57,243 nucleotides of DNA from Hyphomicrobiales bacterium (GCA_900471605.1 UCEY01000008.1:1-57243), one strand, 5' to 3'; counted from the stretch's first letter, positions 15,710 through 25,625 are shown. The notes: generated by a model not told the origin, from the letters alone. Made by a program: numbers and translations.

Positions 15710-16563
15710 ACTATTTTGACTACATGACCGATCCTCATCGCCAGTGCGCGATCGTCGCGCATCGCGGTGTCTGGCAGGATGCTCCGGAGAACAGCCTTCT
15801 TTCGATCCAGCGGGCAATCGAGGCAGGGTACGACGTCGTCGAGATCGACGTGCGCCGTACATTGGACGGCGAGTTCGTTCTCCTGCACGACGATACACTT
15901 GAGCGCATGGCTGGACTGCGCAGTGAGCCGGGGCAGCTTACGCTTCAGGAACTGACGTCGACTTCGCTGCGCAACCGCGACGGCGGGTCGGATAACAACT
16001 TGACCGACGAGAAGCTTCCCAGCTTGCGCGATGTGTTCGAGCTGACCCGTGACAAGATCTTCATTCATCTGGACATCAAGCACCGCCACGTCATTCCGGA
16101 GGTTTTGGCTTACGCTCAGAAAATGGGTGTGGACCAGCAAGTCGACTTCTGGGCCGATCTCAAGACCGAGGACGACGTCTGCTGGATCAAGGACAATATT
16201 GCCTCCCACGACGTCCCGTTTATCGCGCGCACGCATCTGGAGCACGATGATGCCGATGCGCAGGTGGAACTTGTCTTCCGGTTGAAGCCGCTGATCTGTG
16301 AGGTCTCGTTCAAGGACATAGCGCAGGTCGAGGCGATCAGGCAGCGTTTCAAAGACGCTGGCATTACCTTGTGGGTCAATACGCTCGATGGCGTTGCCTC
16401 ACCAGGCTTCACGGACACCGCCGCTCTCAAAGATCCCGATTCGATCTGGGGCCGGTTGCTCAGGGCCGGCTTTTCCGCCGTGCAGACGGACGAAATGGAG
16501 ACATTGCGCTCCTACCTTGCTGCACAAAAAGTAGCGAAGGCGAGGACAAAGACCACCGTTTGA
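15706..16563 (+). CDS. Glycerophosphodiester phosphodiesterase (UgpQ/AccF-type)
   Basis: The 285-aa cytoplasmic enzyme has the complete GDPD motif (AHRGVWQDAPENSLLSI, then DVVEIDVRRTLDGEFVLLHDDTLERM) and metal-binding ExD and HxD positions. It hydrolyses phosphodiesters. As the fifth gene of the uptake operon, overlapping ugpC by 4 bp, it would cleave the imported opine into a sugar and a sugar phosphate, the role of AccF in agrocinopine catabolism. It shares its fold with the T-DNA acs product, so synthase and hydrolase belong to the same superfamily. Confidence 0.85.
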   Translation: MNYFDYMTDPHRQCAIVAHRGVWQDAPENSLLSIQRAIEAGYDVVEIDVRRTLDGEFVLLHDDTLERMAGLRSEPGQLTLQELTSTSLRNRDGGSDNNLTDEKLPSLRDVFELTRDKIFIHLDIKHRHVIPEVLAYAQKMGVDQQVDFWADLKTEDDVCWIKDNIASHDVPFIARTHLEHDDADAQVELVFRLKPLICEVSFKDIAQVEAIRQRFKDAGITLWVNTLDGVASPGFTDTAALKDPDSIWGRLLRAGFSAVQTDEMETLRSYLAAQKVAKARTKTTV

Positions 16564-16596
16564 GGTCCGTCCATCGTCGCAGAAAGAGAGGACGTA

Positions 16597-17496
16597 GTGG
16601 AATTCGATCTTCGAGAACTAGGTCACAAGCTTCGTGAGGCCGCCTGGCGGGAAATCCTCCCTCGGTTCCAGCAGGTGAAGGACCTCGACGTCCGCAGCAA
16701 ATCGGATGCCACGGACCTAGTCACGGCGGCCGACGAAGCTGCCGAGCGCTTTCTCGCCCGAGAGATTGCACACATGTTGCCTAAGGCGCTGTTCGTAGGC
16801 GAGGAAGGTGCGTCGAAAGATCCCGCGCTTTTGGATCGACTTGCCAAAGCCGAACTGGCGGTCGTTGTCGATCCTCTGGACGGAACGGCCAATTTCGTGG
16901 CGGGCATGCCGCTCTTCGGAGTCGTAGCAGCGGTCGTGCGATACGGGAAAGCGATTGCGGGGGTTATCTACGATCCGATGAGCGATGACTGGATGATGGC
17001 AGAACAGGGCGGCGGCGCGTTTTTGATTCGCGCTGATGAAACCGAAAGGCGGCTCCAGATATCGCAGCCGGCATCTTTGGCCGAGATGACAGGCTATGTC
17101 TCAACGGATTTTTTGCCGGAAGTGGTCAAGCCGGGCGTTCTTGCAAAGCTGGCGAAACCTCGGATGTTCTCCAGCCACCGCTGCGCGGCGCACATGTATC
17201 GCGCCTTTGCGAGCGGTCATGGCCATTTCGTGATGCTCGATCGGCTAACGCCCTGGGATCATCTTGCAGGGACATTGATCGCGACCGAGGCCGGCGCTCA
17301 CGTGGCCTGCCTGGATGGATCCGCCTACGATGCCACCAAGCGTTCGGGCGCACTTCTGACGGCAACTGATCCCGACAGCTGGCAGGTTCTCGTCCGCGAG
17401 GTGTTCGCGCACGAGTGCTGGGGCTTCTCGGAGAAGGCGTCAGCCGCGAGTGGTCGGCCATGGCAGGGCCTGTATGGATTCCGAAATAACGGCTGA
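16597..17496 (+). CDS. Inositol-monophosphatase-family sugar phosphatase (AccG-like)
   Basis: The 299-aa protein starts at GTG 16597 after AGAGAGGA. Family motifs are intact: GEEGASKD, DPLDGTANFVAGMPLFG and WDHLAGTLIATEAGAHV, the metal- and phosphate-binding residues of Mg-dependent IMPase-type enzymes. It would remove phosphate from the sugar phosphate released by the phosphodiesterase, as AccG does for arabinose phosphate in agrocinopine A utilisation. It is the last gene of the operon; no T-rich terminator follows. Confidence 0.85.
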   Translation: MEFDLRELGHKLREAAWREILPRFQQVKDLDVRSKSDATDLVTAADEAAERFLAREIAHMLPKALFVGEEGASKDPALLDRLAKAELAVVVDPLDGTANFVAGMPLFGVVAAVVRYGKAIAGVIYDPMSDDWMMAEQGGGAFLIRADETERRLQISQPASLAEMTGYVSTDFLPEVVKPGVLAKLAKPRMFSSHRCAAHMYRAFASGHGHFVMLDRLTPWDHLAGTLIATEAGAHVACLDGSAYDATKRSGALLTATDPDSWQVLVREVFAHECWGFSEKASAASGRPWQGLYGFRNNG

Positions 17497-18162
17497 GCAA
17501 GCCGTTGTCTGTCGACTGGCGCAGTAGAGCCAGCGTCCTCCTCCCGGAGGGGCCGTCGCCCGCGTTCATACGCACCTGTGGAAAGCAGGCGACGGCTCGC
17601 GCTGGGGCAACTGCTATTGTTCGGTTTGGCGCAAGTTAAGGATGGCGTCTCACGGACGTTCGGGGCAAGACTTAGAACGGTCCTTGCATTAGAGCCCGAC
17701 CGAGATCATCGCCCAGGACCGCGCCCGTCTTTAAGCCGAGGGTGCCCGGCGTGGCGCACCTCAGGTGACTCGGGTCGCGGGTCGCTGGCATCTTCAATAA
17801 TCTTGGTGGGGCGTAACGTGTTGCCGTCGGTCGCCATCGCAAAGCCGTGCGGGTCGCAGGAAAGGCCTGGAGTACCGAAATGGATAACCGGACGGAGGTC
17901 GACTTACACTCCTCGTTGGAGGCAGACGCAAAGCACGGTGACCTGCGCATCGCCGGCCTCCCGCGCGTCACATCTGTATCGATCCCTTTCGCGAATATCT
18001 TGAACACCACTCGCAGAATGGAGGAGAACGGTGGCTTTCTATGGGCCGATTAAACAGCGCGGATATGACGGCAGCAGAGCGACCCTTTTATCGTCGGCTG
18101 GCCCCTCGTCGGCAGGCACTTTCGCTCAACGCGGCGACGCCACAACGGCGATCGCCATCGCG
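17497..18162. other. Intergenic debris
   Basis: No credible gene is visible. GC-rich overlapping frames on both strands show no start signals or family resemblance. Confidence 0.5.
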
Positions 18163-18538
18163 ACGCGTTTGCGCATGGCTGTTAAGCGAAGAGCCGAACG
18201 CACTCGATAACGCCACTCAACGCTTTCTTCATTATCTCTTTGAACACGCCCCGAAACTCAAGGTCGCAGGGGACTCCGCACGACGATTTGCTGCTTTGAT
18301 CCGCGGCGATGACGAGGCAGCCCTTGAGCACTGGATCGCCGATGCAGCTGGCACCGAATTGGATGCTCTGGCCAAGGGCATTAGACGCGACATTGACGCC
18401 GTCAAGTCAGCCGTCACCTACCCATGGAGCACGAGCCCAGTCGAGGGTCGTATTAACCGCCTCAAGACACTCAAGCGGCAAATGTACGGACGCGCTGGAT
18501 ACGAGCTGTTGCGAAACCGACTATTGGCGGCAGCCTGA
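18163..18538 (+). pseudogene. ISL3-family transposase, C-terminal fragment
   Basis: The fragment contains the ISL3 C-terminal signature (WIADAAGTELDALAKGIRRD, then VKSAVTYPWSTSPVEGRINR, and KTLKRQMYGRAGYELLRNRL). The catalytic N-terminal two thirds are missing. Confidence 0.8.
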
Positions 18539-18911
18539 CCGCCGCCTGCAGAGATGATCCGGCTGAAACCATTGATCACCACCAAAAGAGCGGAAGAACC
18601 CTTGATTGACGCTGAATCCCATCGAGATCGCCGCGACGCGGGAAACTGCGGTCGCCGCCGAGCAGTAAGGGAGGAACATCCCGTGTCGGTGTGTAGGTAG
18701 GCTAACTGCTCACGTTGAGCAAGCATACCTGTCCAACAAGCAGCAGAAGGTTAAATCGAAGCATTGTCTCGACAAATTATTGACTGAAAGCATGGGAGAT
18801 TTCGATAGGCGGCTCACACAATCGCACCGATGCAATCGCGGGTTGGCCACCGAGTCCGCGCTGACGACGTCATTTAACATCAGAGTTCCTCAACGAGCTC
18901 AGCAAATACGC
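18539..18911. other. Intergenic, no gene seen
   Basis: The region lies between the ISL3 fragment and the 3' end of repC and contains no supported gene or clear terminator. Confidence 0.4.
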
Positions 18912-20360
18912 TCACCCTTGCCGAGGAGCGCTAGCAGCCCTTTTCGCCAGAGACGTCAACATAGAGGCAACAGAAAACCGCCCGCTCGACGCTTTTGCCG
19001 ACAGATGGCGCAGATAGCCGCCTGGCGAAGTGATATGCCCATAGCGCTCGAGAATACAGGCGATCGTCACCGCGGCCATTTCATGGCCCATCGCTTCGCA
19101 GGCTTCTTCGTACGCCGACGGGCTGATGCCGAGCATTGTTCGCACGACCGCAGCAGAAGCCATCAAGTCGCGCCAGTTATCGATGCGCGCCCCTCGCCCG
19201 TAAGCGATGATCTCCGGACAGGCGCGCAACACCATACGGAGTGGAAGTGCCTCTCGTGGGCGCGACACGGCGGCGGCATCCGACCGATGTCGCGCGCCCA
19301 CGCTGGTTTCGGCGTCAGAAATCGGCGAGGCAACAGCCGGACCTTCCGCCGCCTCGATTTTTTGCCGGCTGCTGCTTGGTGCCGAGCCGAGCACCGCTTT
19401 CCGGGCTTGCTTTGTTCCGTCGCATGTTGCTTCCGGGTCTCCCGTCCCGTCTTCCCTTATTCTGCAAGGCCTACGCCGGAGCTCAGGTTCTCCGCTCTGC
19501 TCCTTTCCAAAGCTAGGCTCAAGTTCAAAATAGTATTCTGTTTCTTGATTCTGTATGTGTAGGCGGATTACGTGGTCATTGCTGCCGTTTTTTTGTGTTT
19601 TTAAACTAATTTTCAACATGTTGAGCACGCGCTTCTTGAGTTCCGCGAGCCTTTGTGTGCGCTCCTGGAGCTCCCCGTGCGCCGTGCGGCGTGTGGAAGA
19701 GGTTGCCAGCGTATTGTACTCCGCCTGAAAGGCGAACCAGTCGCCTGCCGCCCCTTGGACAATCGCAGCCTCAATGAGTTTGCGGATGTCGCGGCGCAGA
19801 AGCGTGATGCCTTCACGTAAAGCGGCCTGCCTAGCGCGTTCGGCCGCCACCTCTTGCGCCAGCTGAGCCAATTCGCTGGCTCGTGCCAGCAGTGGCGAAA
19901 GGTCGAAACCAAATGCAGCCTCGATGCGTCCGTCGCGCCCCTTACGTGCATACCGCTTGCCGTTGGGGCTGTCGCGCCTCCATATGAGACCCGCCTGCAC
20001 CAGGAGCCAAAGGTTTTCACGCAGTGTCGTACCGGCAATGCCGTTGGCGCGTGCCGAAAGCTGCGCATTGGATGGAAATACTACCAGGTTGTCATCAGCC
20101 GAAAGATCTGTCTGCGGATGAAACGAAAGGAGAGCACTCAACACCGAGAGCGCCCGGTCCCGCAGGTTGAGCCGCACGCGAGCGTCGCAAATATCGCGCA
20201 GCACCCGCCATTTACTGACCGCACCTGGACGCCGCACGTCTGCTTGTGCCGCGTCGCAATTCCACGCGCCGAACTGATCCGATCCCAGTATCTGCGCCTG
20301 AACCTGGACAAGCGCCATCGACCGACTCCCGAAGGGAGTCGTCACCTTTCCCACTTGCAT
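18912..20360 (-). CDS. repC: Plasmid replication initiator RepC
   Basis: The start MQVGKVTTPFGS matches the typical RepC opening MQxGxVTTPFG, with AAAGG 6-7 bp upstream. The N-terminal winged-helix part (KWRVLRDICDARVRLNLRDRALSVL, SARANGIAGTTLRENLWLL) and the C-terminal block (RMVLRACPEIIAYGRGARI, GGYLRHLSAKA) are both present. At 482 aa it is longer than usual (about 400-440); the extra length is a low-complexity linker around residues 290-350. RepC binds an origin inside its own gene. A repB normally precedes it, but none is seen; an HxlR regulator lies there instead. It may be a repC-only replicon or a leftover secondary one. Confidence 0.9.
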   Translation of the reverse strand: MQVGKVTTPFGSRSMALVQVQAQILGSDQFGAWNCDAAQADVRRPGAVSKWRVLRDICDARVRLNLRDRALSVLSALLSFHPQTDLSADDNLVVFPSNAQLSARANGIAGTTLRENLWLLVQAGLIWRRDSPNGKRYARKGRDGRIEAAFGFDLSPLLARASELAQLAQEVAAERARQAALREGITLLRRDIRKLIEAAIVQGAAGDWFAFQAEYNTLATSSTRRTAHGELQERTQRLAELKKRVLNMLKISLKTQKNGSNDHVIRLHIQNQETEYYFELEPSFGKEQSGEPELRRRPCRIREDGTGDPEATCDGTKQARKAVLGSAPSSSRQKIEAAEGPAVASPISDAETSVGARHRSDAAAVSRPREALPLRMVLRACPEIIAYGRGARIDNWRDLMASAAVVRTMLGISPSAYEEACEAMGHEMAAVTIACILERYGHITSPGGYLRHLSAKASSGRFSVASMLTSLAKRAASAPRQG

Positions 20361-20449
20361 GCCTTTACCTTTCGTGAAGGCAAAAGAAATCGTTCACCCA
20401 GAGGCGTTGCAACAACTTGACACTGTTGAGAGGAAGTGCGAATCTCGGT

Positions 20450-20505
20450 CTTGCTAGAGAATGAGATAAGGTCTTCCACGTGTTTGCGTCGGGGGCCTTT
20501 TTCTT
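20450..20505 (+). ncRNA. Antisense ctRNA controlling repC
   Basis: Opposite the repC leader, a plus-strand promoter (TTGACA at 20417-20422, a weak -10 about 17 bp on) leads to a strong terminator. AAGGTCTTCCACG (20468-20480) pairs with CGTCGGGGGCCTT (20487-20499) at 12 of 13 positions counting G-U pairs, followed by TTTCTTTT. Size and position match the incompatibility antisense RNAs of repABC and repC plasmids, which repress repC by attenuation. The 5' end is estimated. Confidence 0.7.
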
Positions 20506-20706
20506 TTGCGTTGAGTTTCCTTTCAGTTCCGGCTGCAGACTGTGCGGCCATCTCTGATTTGCTTATCCTGTTCGGAATAGAATTCTGGCAGGCCTTGTCT
20601 TTGGTAAACGACCAAAAGATCGATTTGCCCGAAATTCAACCTTTCTCCTTCTTGAAGCGGCACCAACTTCGGCGCCACCCAACTGCGGATGTCACGGCTC
20701 CTTCAA

Positions 20707-21171
20707 TCAGCGTGGCGAAACAATAAGATCCGTCGACGATCCGGATGCGACAACCGCCCGGACGCTCACATGTGAGCGTGCCCACCTTTCCAGCGCCCGC
20801 AGGACCGGCTCTAGGCTGCGGCCGTGGGCGGTGATCGTGTAGTCCACCCGCACGGGCACTTCAGCATAGACGCGCCGCTCCACCAGGCCCTCGGCTTCAA
20901 GTTCGCGCAGCTGGTTAGTGAGTGTGCGCGGGGTGATTTCGCCCAGCGCCCGGCGAAGTGCGCTAAAGCGCGCTGTTCCTGAAAAGAGCTGGAATAGGAT
21001 TACGCATTTCCAGCGACCGGATAGCACCCCCGCCGCGGCATCCACGAAAGCGGCCGAGCTTTCTGCCTCGAGAGTTTCGCCGTCATCAGGCCATAGGGCA
21101 AGAGCCCTCTCGGCAAAAAGATTGCCTGCAGGCCCAGTTGTTCGTTTTGTCGGCGCGGCGGCTGACTGCAT
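20707..21171 (-). CDS. HxlR-family transcriptional regulator
   Basis: The 154-aa protein has the HxlR winged helix: LSGRWKCVILFQLFSGTARF, ALGEITPRTLTNQLRELEAEGLVERR and VRVDYTITAHGRSLEPVL. The Cys in WKCVI sits near where some HxlR proteins sense electrophiles or oxidants. An N-terminal extension of about 35 residues is atypical, so the true start may be further in. It occupies the site where repB would be expected. Its target is unknown. Confidence 0.8.
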   Translation of the reverse strand: MQSAAAPTKRTTGPAGNLFAERALALWPDDGETLEAESSAAFVDAAAGVLSGRWKCVILFQLFSGTARFSALRRALGEITPRTLTNQLRELEAEGLVERRVYAEVPVRVDYTITAHGRSLEPVLRALERWARSHVSVRAVVASGSSTDLIVSPR

Positions 21172-21306
21172 TGTGGTATCCTTCCTGCACTATGGCGCGT
21201 TCGTGACGGTTGCATCATCTTCGAACCACAAGGGAGGCACAAGCAGTAGTCATGAAGATTCCTTTCGGGTTCCGTTACAATTGTCGAAAAGCATCGCTCT
21301 GCATCT

Positions 21307-22299
21307 CTATGAACTGCTGAGCGAAACAACGGTACCTGGCGTACCGCTGCCATCTGACAGGCCCTCCAGAACATAGGAGGCGATCATGCTGCGAACTCCG
21401 GTATGGATGCTACTGCGATGCGAGCGTTCGTGCCAGATCAGCGACACCTGATAGGCCGGCGGAGTAGGCCCCTTCGTGGGCAAAAAACTCTCTAGCCCGT
21501 ATCTCGACGCAAGAAACCGAGCTGAAGAGGTCGGCAGCACCAGCACGGCATCGGTTTCCTGCACTAGTCGCGCTGCAGTATGGATGTCGGGAACGGTCAG
21601 CGTTTCGCGACCGCGCGGGCGCAGAGCTTCCAATCCATCGTAGGCCTCTCCAAAGCCAGTATTGTAAGTGGAGCCGATACGCAGCGAGAGGAACCGGCCG
21701 AGATCGGCGAAAGGGATTTTGCCATTCGCCGCGACGTGACCACGCCGGCTCAGACAGAGCGCCGGCACGGGCGGAAGCGCCCGGCAGAAGAAGCCCGCTG
21801 GCGTGTCATCGGTTATGCCGAGGGCCATGTCGATGCGCCCGTCCTCCAGCTGCGAGATTACGTTGGTGAGCCCGATCAGCGGCATGAAGACGGTCGTGGG
21901 CGAAACCTCCCGGAAATAGCCGCCGAGGCTCGACACTAGGAGCAGCGCCAGGTGATCTGGCATAGCGACGCTGAAGCGCTCCGGGGCCTGCACTCGACCG
22001 GAGAAAATGGTGCTGATGTTTCCGAGTGCTGCTTCCACCTTGGGCGCCAGCACCCGCGCAAGCGGCGTTAATTCAAACGCGCGGTTGCTACGCGCCAGAA
22101 GCTCGTCGTCGAACATCTGCCTCAGCCGGGCTAACGCTCTGCTGATAGCGGGCTGGCTGAGCCTCAGCTCATTGCCGGCATGGGTGAGGTTGCGCACCCG
22201 CAAAAGCGCGTGGAGCACAATAAGGAGGTTGAGGTCGAAGCCACCGAGATCGAAATCCCCTTGGCCATCTTCCGCCTTGGCCGCAACACTCGATGCCAT
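21307..22299 (-). CDS. LysR-family transcriptional regulator (first of tandem pair)
   Basis: The 330-aa protein has a typical N-terminal HTH (FDLNLLIVLHALLRVRNLTHAG, LSQPAISRALARLRQMFDDELL) and a periplasmic-binding-protein-like effector domain, close to the NodD/NahR-type subgroup. It starts 6 bp after the stop of the upstream LysR gene, so the two are cotranscribed. The pair is probably an old duplication: both open with DLNLLxVLxALL and the same QPAISRALARLR or QPAVSRALARLR recognition helix. Confidence 0.85.
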   Translation of the reverse strand: MASSVAAKAEDGQGDFDLGGFDLNLLIVLHALLRVRNLTHAGNELRLSQPAISRALARLRQMFDDELLARSNRAFELTPLARVLAPKVEAALGNISTIFSGRVQAPERFSVAMPDHLALLLVSSLGGYFREVSPTTVFMPLIGLTNVISQLEDGRIDMALGITDDTPAGFFCRALPPVPALCLSRRGHVAANGKIPFADLGRFLSLRIGSTYNTGFGEAYDGLEALRPRGRETLTVPDIHTAARLVQETDAVLVLPTSSARFLASRYGLESFLPTKGPTPPAYQVSLIWHERSHRSSIHTGVRSMIASYVLEGLSDGSGTPGTVVSLSSS

Positions 22300-22305
22300 A
22301 ATGTC

Positions 22306-23343
22306 CTACGCGTCCGGGTAAACAGAGCGCAGAATGCGGATATACGCCTGGTCCTGCGCCACAACTGTTCTGACGGCGTCGCCGATCTCGTTTATCACCC
22401 GGTGCCGCGTCGTCCCCGACGCGCCAGCAAGCCAGTACATGGACACCTTTTGCTGCGGGATCGCGATCGGTGGCAGAAGCGCGGACAGACGCAGCGTGCG
22501 CGTCAGCCATCCCGCGACGGATCGTGGCACGGTGAGCGCGAGCGCGCTTTCTGACACCATGAGCGCTGCGCTAGTGACGTCCTGGACCTCAAAAAGCTGG
22601 CTGCGCCGCCGGCCATAGCTCATGAGAGTATCCACGACTTGGGGAAAGGTTTCCGAGCCGTTTTCCACCAGACGCACATGGGTCAGATCAAGGAAATGAC
22701 TCTCGCTAGGGCGGATACCGCCAAATTGATGTCGCTCGAAGGCAACGAGCGTCACAAAATCCTCCGCAAATACCTGCTCGCTTTCAAAGTCCGGCTCATC
22801 CACTGTTGCCGTGCCGAGCATGTAGTCCACGGCGTGTGCACGCAATTGCGAAAATCCCTCCTGCGGTGATTTGTGGGTGTTGATCCGGAAGGGTTCGTTT
22901 TTGCGCGCCGACGACTGCAACAGATGGGGAAGAAGCGCTGGCGCCAGGCTAGCGTTTATGCTGAGCCGCACGCCATGGTCGACTCGGCGTGACGAGATCA
23001 CCTCGCGCACATGCGCCATCGTCATCGGCACCGACTGGGCCAGATGCTCGCCACGGCTGGTAAGCTTTAGCCCGGTGGAGGAGCGCACCAGAAGATCGTC
23101 CCTCAGGAGCTCGCGGAGCCGCGCCAGCGCTCGGCTCACCGCCGGCTGCGTTTGCCCCAGCCTTCGCGCCGCATGTGTAACGTTTCGACAAACAAGAAGG
23201 GCTTCCAGAACAACAAGCAGGTTGAGATCTACGCCTGCAAGCCTGGCGTCAAAGGGAGTTGGCTGCAACATCGGGGCTGTCGCGTCGGATGGCTCATGAG
23301 AAACCGCCCCCTTGGCATATTTAGATTCCTGCTGTCGCTCCAT
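22306..23343 (-). CDS. LysR-family transcriptional regulator (second of tandem pair)
   Basis: The 345-aa protein has its HTH at residues 35-95 (VDLNLLVVLEALLVCRNVTHAA, TQPAVSRALARLRELLRDDLL). AGGAGG 5 bp before the ATG supports the start. Unusually for LysR regulators, no divergent target gene adjoins it. The downstream redox cluster at 23622-33348 is the nearest plausible target but is separated by 278 bp. Confidence 0.85.
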   Translation of the reverse strand: MERQQESKYAKGAVSHEPSDATAPMLQPTPFDARLAGVDLNLLVVLEALLVCRNVTHAARRLGQTQPAVSRALARLRELLRDDLLVRSSTGLKLTSRGEHLAQSVPMTMAHVREVISSRRVDHGVRLSINASLAPALLPHLLQSSARKNEPFRINTHKSPQEGFSQLRAHAVDYMLGTATVDEPDFESEQVFAEDFVTLVAFERHQFGGIRPSESHFLDLTHVRLVENGSETFPQVVDTLMSYGRRRSQLFEVQDVTSAALMVSESALALTVPRSVAGWLTRTLRLSALLPPIAIPQQKVSMYWLAGASGTTRHRVINEIGDAVRTVVAQDQAYIRILRSVYPDA

Positions 23344-23621
23344 TCTGCCTCCTTCCTGTCGCCGTATCCTTAGACTTCTTACCTGCTATTTCGTCTGCTC
23401 GCAGTCTTCGGTTTCAAGCGCAACGCTCGGACCACCGTCACTTTTAAACCTCTCCGTACCATGGCTGCACACAACCTAGTATATTCTATGAGTCAAGCTT
23501 AGGATTGAAAAGCCGTCAAGCACAAGTCTTTGTTGGGGTTTGGTCGTAGGTGCCGTAGCCGTACGCGCAGCATCGCGATGTTGCGGCACGGTCCGGCACA
23601 TCCTCTAAGAGGCGCCGCCGA

Positions 23622-25625
23622 TCACGGCGCGAGCGTGACAGGACCAATCGCCTTGCCGACGCAGGTTAGCACATAGCCGGCTTCGATCTCCGCCTGCGAC
23701 AACACGCTCTGCTCTTCCATGTCGACTCGGCCGGCGACCTTGTGCATCTTGCAGGCGCCGCAGATCCCGGAACGGCATGAGTGTGGGATGTTCACGCCGG
23801 CCAAATCCGCCGCATCCAAAATGGTCTGTTTGGGCTGCACCACAAAGCTGTCAGTGCTTCCTTGCAGCGTCACGCGCGCTTCCTTGGGCTCGGGTACCGT
23901 TCTTACGGGAACAGAGGCGACAGCGGGAGCGGGAGCTGGCGCCGCCGTCGCGGGGCGGGGCACAGACGGCGGCGGGGCGGTGGTCCTTCCTGCAGGCGCA
24001 AGGGCAGGCCGGAGTGCAGGCTGGGCAGCCAACTGGTCTGACAGCTGAGTGCCGGTCGGAAGCTCCGAGCGCAGCGGAGGTGCGGGCGGGGCCGTCTTAG
24101 CCGGCGGCGCGGTTCTTGCCTCGACCGACTGACCGGCAGTTTGGAGGGGCGCCGCCTGGCGAGCCGCACCCGCGACCGGAGCTGCTGCAGGAATAGCAGC
24201 CGGTACAGGCACGGCCACCGCGGAGGCGCCGAAACTTTCGTCGTGATAGCGGTCCATCCGCAGGCCCATGCCGGCCAGCAAGCTCTTTGCCATGGCCATA
24301 TAGCCGGGCGGCCCGCACACGAAGGTTTCGCGCTCGGCGAAGTCGGGCGCGTAGGCACGAACCAGCAGTTCGTTCAGCTTGCCCGTTGGCCCGTGCCAGG
24401 GGCGGGCAGGCGACACGACGGCCGGTACGATGGCGAGCCGCATCCTTCCGCCCATGCGCGTACTCATATGCAGGAGTTCCTGGTGGTAGATAATGTCGTC
24501 CGCCGTACGAACGTTGTTGATAAACGCGATATCGGCGTCCGACGCGGTATCGGCCAGCCAGCGCAGCATCGACATGGTAGGCGTGATGCCGCTGCCGGCA
24601 GCTAGGAACAGCATCTTTTTGCTGGGATGGTCATGGCAGGTGAACCTGCCGGCGGGGCCGGTCACGCTGCATTCGAAACCTTCAACCATGTTATCGAACA
24701 GCCAGTTCGACATCCAGCCCATCGGGACCTTCTTGACAGTGATCGACAGAGTGTAAGGTCGCGAGGGAGAGGAGGAGATCGTATAGGAGCGCCGCAGAAC
24801 CGAGCCCGCCAAAGGCACCTCGAGGGTCAGGAACTGCCCTGGCTTGTAGTGGAACAGCATGCGCGGCTCGGCCACGAAGCTGTAGGTCTTGGTGTCGTCG
24901 GTTTCCCACACAACGGAGACGCAACGCACCTTCGTTTTGCCGCCGTTCCACACCGGCGTCTCGCGGGGCGAGAGAGCGGCGGCCGGCCATATCGGCGCAG
25001 CCCTCACCTGCACTACCGGAGTCGGCGGCGGGGCGGCAAAGGCGGCGGGGCCTCCGCTACCAGCAGAGGGAAGCGGAGCCTGCAAAGGCACCGGAGCAGG
25101 AACGGGTATAGCCACGGGCGTCGACACGGGCAGCGCAACCGGTGCCGGCAAGGCGCCAGCGGACGCCGGAGGGACGTCGGGCCTCAGCAGAACTGCCGCG
25201 ATGTCCTTACGCGCCTGTTGGCGGGCCTTATGATCGCCGTTCCCAGCAAGCTTGACGCCATGGGTGCCACCGTCTAGCCGCTCTAGGAAACGTGCCAGCG
25301 CCCGGCGCAAGGCAAGCCCACGCTCATCGCCAAGTTCGATGATGGCCCGGCTCATGCACTCGGAGATTGCTGCGACATCAACGGCAAATACCCCGTCCTC
25401 GTAGTTAGCCCAGACGGTGGAATAATTCTGGTGCAGCTCATGCAGCGCGTCGCGCAAATCGTCATTGTCGATCCAGGCGGTGTCGCGAAGAAGCGCCTGG
25501 AAGCGGCGCACCTCCTGGGTGGTGATGCTCTTATCCATGTCGGCGATGTGGATAAACATCGAAAAGGCAATGCGGGCGATGTTGGATACGGGATGCGGCA
25601 TTCTGATCTGGACATTGGTGTTCAT
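23622..25625 (-). CDS. TerB-like / flavin reductase / 2Fe-2S ferredoxin fusion protein
   Basis: The 667-aa fusion has four visible parts. Residues 1-145 are helical and TerB-like (FSMFIHIADMDKSITTQEVRRF, YEDGVFAVDVA). A Pro/Ala linker follows. About residues 230-470 form an FNR-type oxidoreductase with a flavin site RRSYTISSSPS, an NAD(P) site AAGSGITPTMSMLRW and VCGPPGYM. A second long Pro/Ala linker leads to a C-terminal plant-type ferredoxin with CRSGICGACK and a later single Cys. It should pass electrons from NAD(P)H through FAD to the 2Fe-2S cluster. It starts 10 bp after the membrane protein gene and probably feeds electrons to it. It resembles Hcp reductases but for the N-terminal domain. 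Confidence 0.8.
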   Translation of the reverse strand: MNTNVQIRMPHPVSNIARIAFSMFIHIADMDKSITTQEVRRFQALLRDTAWIDNDDLRDALHELHQNYSTVWANYEDGVFAVDVAAISECMSRAIIELGDERGLALRRALARFLERLDGGTHGVKLAGNGDHKARQQARKDIAAVLLRPDVPPASAGALPAPVALPVSTPVAIPVPAPVPLQAPLPSAGSGGPAAFAAPPPTPVVQVRAAPIWPAAALSPRETPVWNGGKTKVRCVSVVWETDDTKTYSFVAEPRMLFHYKPGQFLTLEVPLAGSVLRRSYTISSSPSRPYTLSITVKKVPMGWMSNWLFDNMVEGFECSVTGPAGRFTCHDHPSKKMLFLAAGSGITPTMSMLRWLADTASDADIAFINNVRTADDIIYHQELLHMSTRMGGRMRLAIVPAVVSPARPWHGPTGKLNELLVRAYAPDFAERETFVCGPPGYMAMAKSLLAGMGLRMDRYHDESFGASAVAVPVPAAIPAAAPVAGAARQAAPLQTAGQSVEARTAPPAKTAPPAPPLRSELPTGTQLSDQLAAQPALRPALAPAGRTTAPPPSVPRPATAAPAPAPAVASVPVRTVPEPKEARVTLQGSTDSFVVQPKQTILDAADLAGVNIPHSCRSGICGACKMHKVAGRVDMEEQSVLSQAEIEAGYVLTCVGKAIGPVTLAP

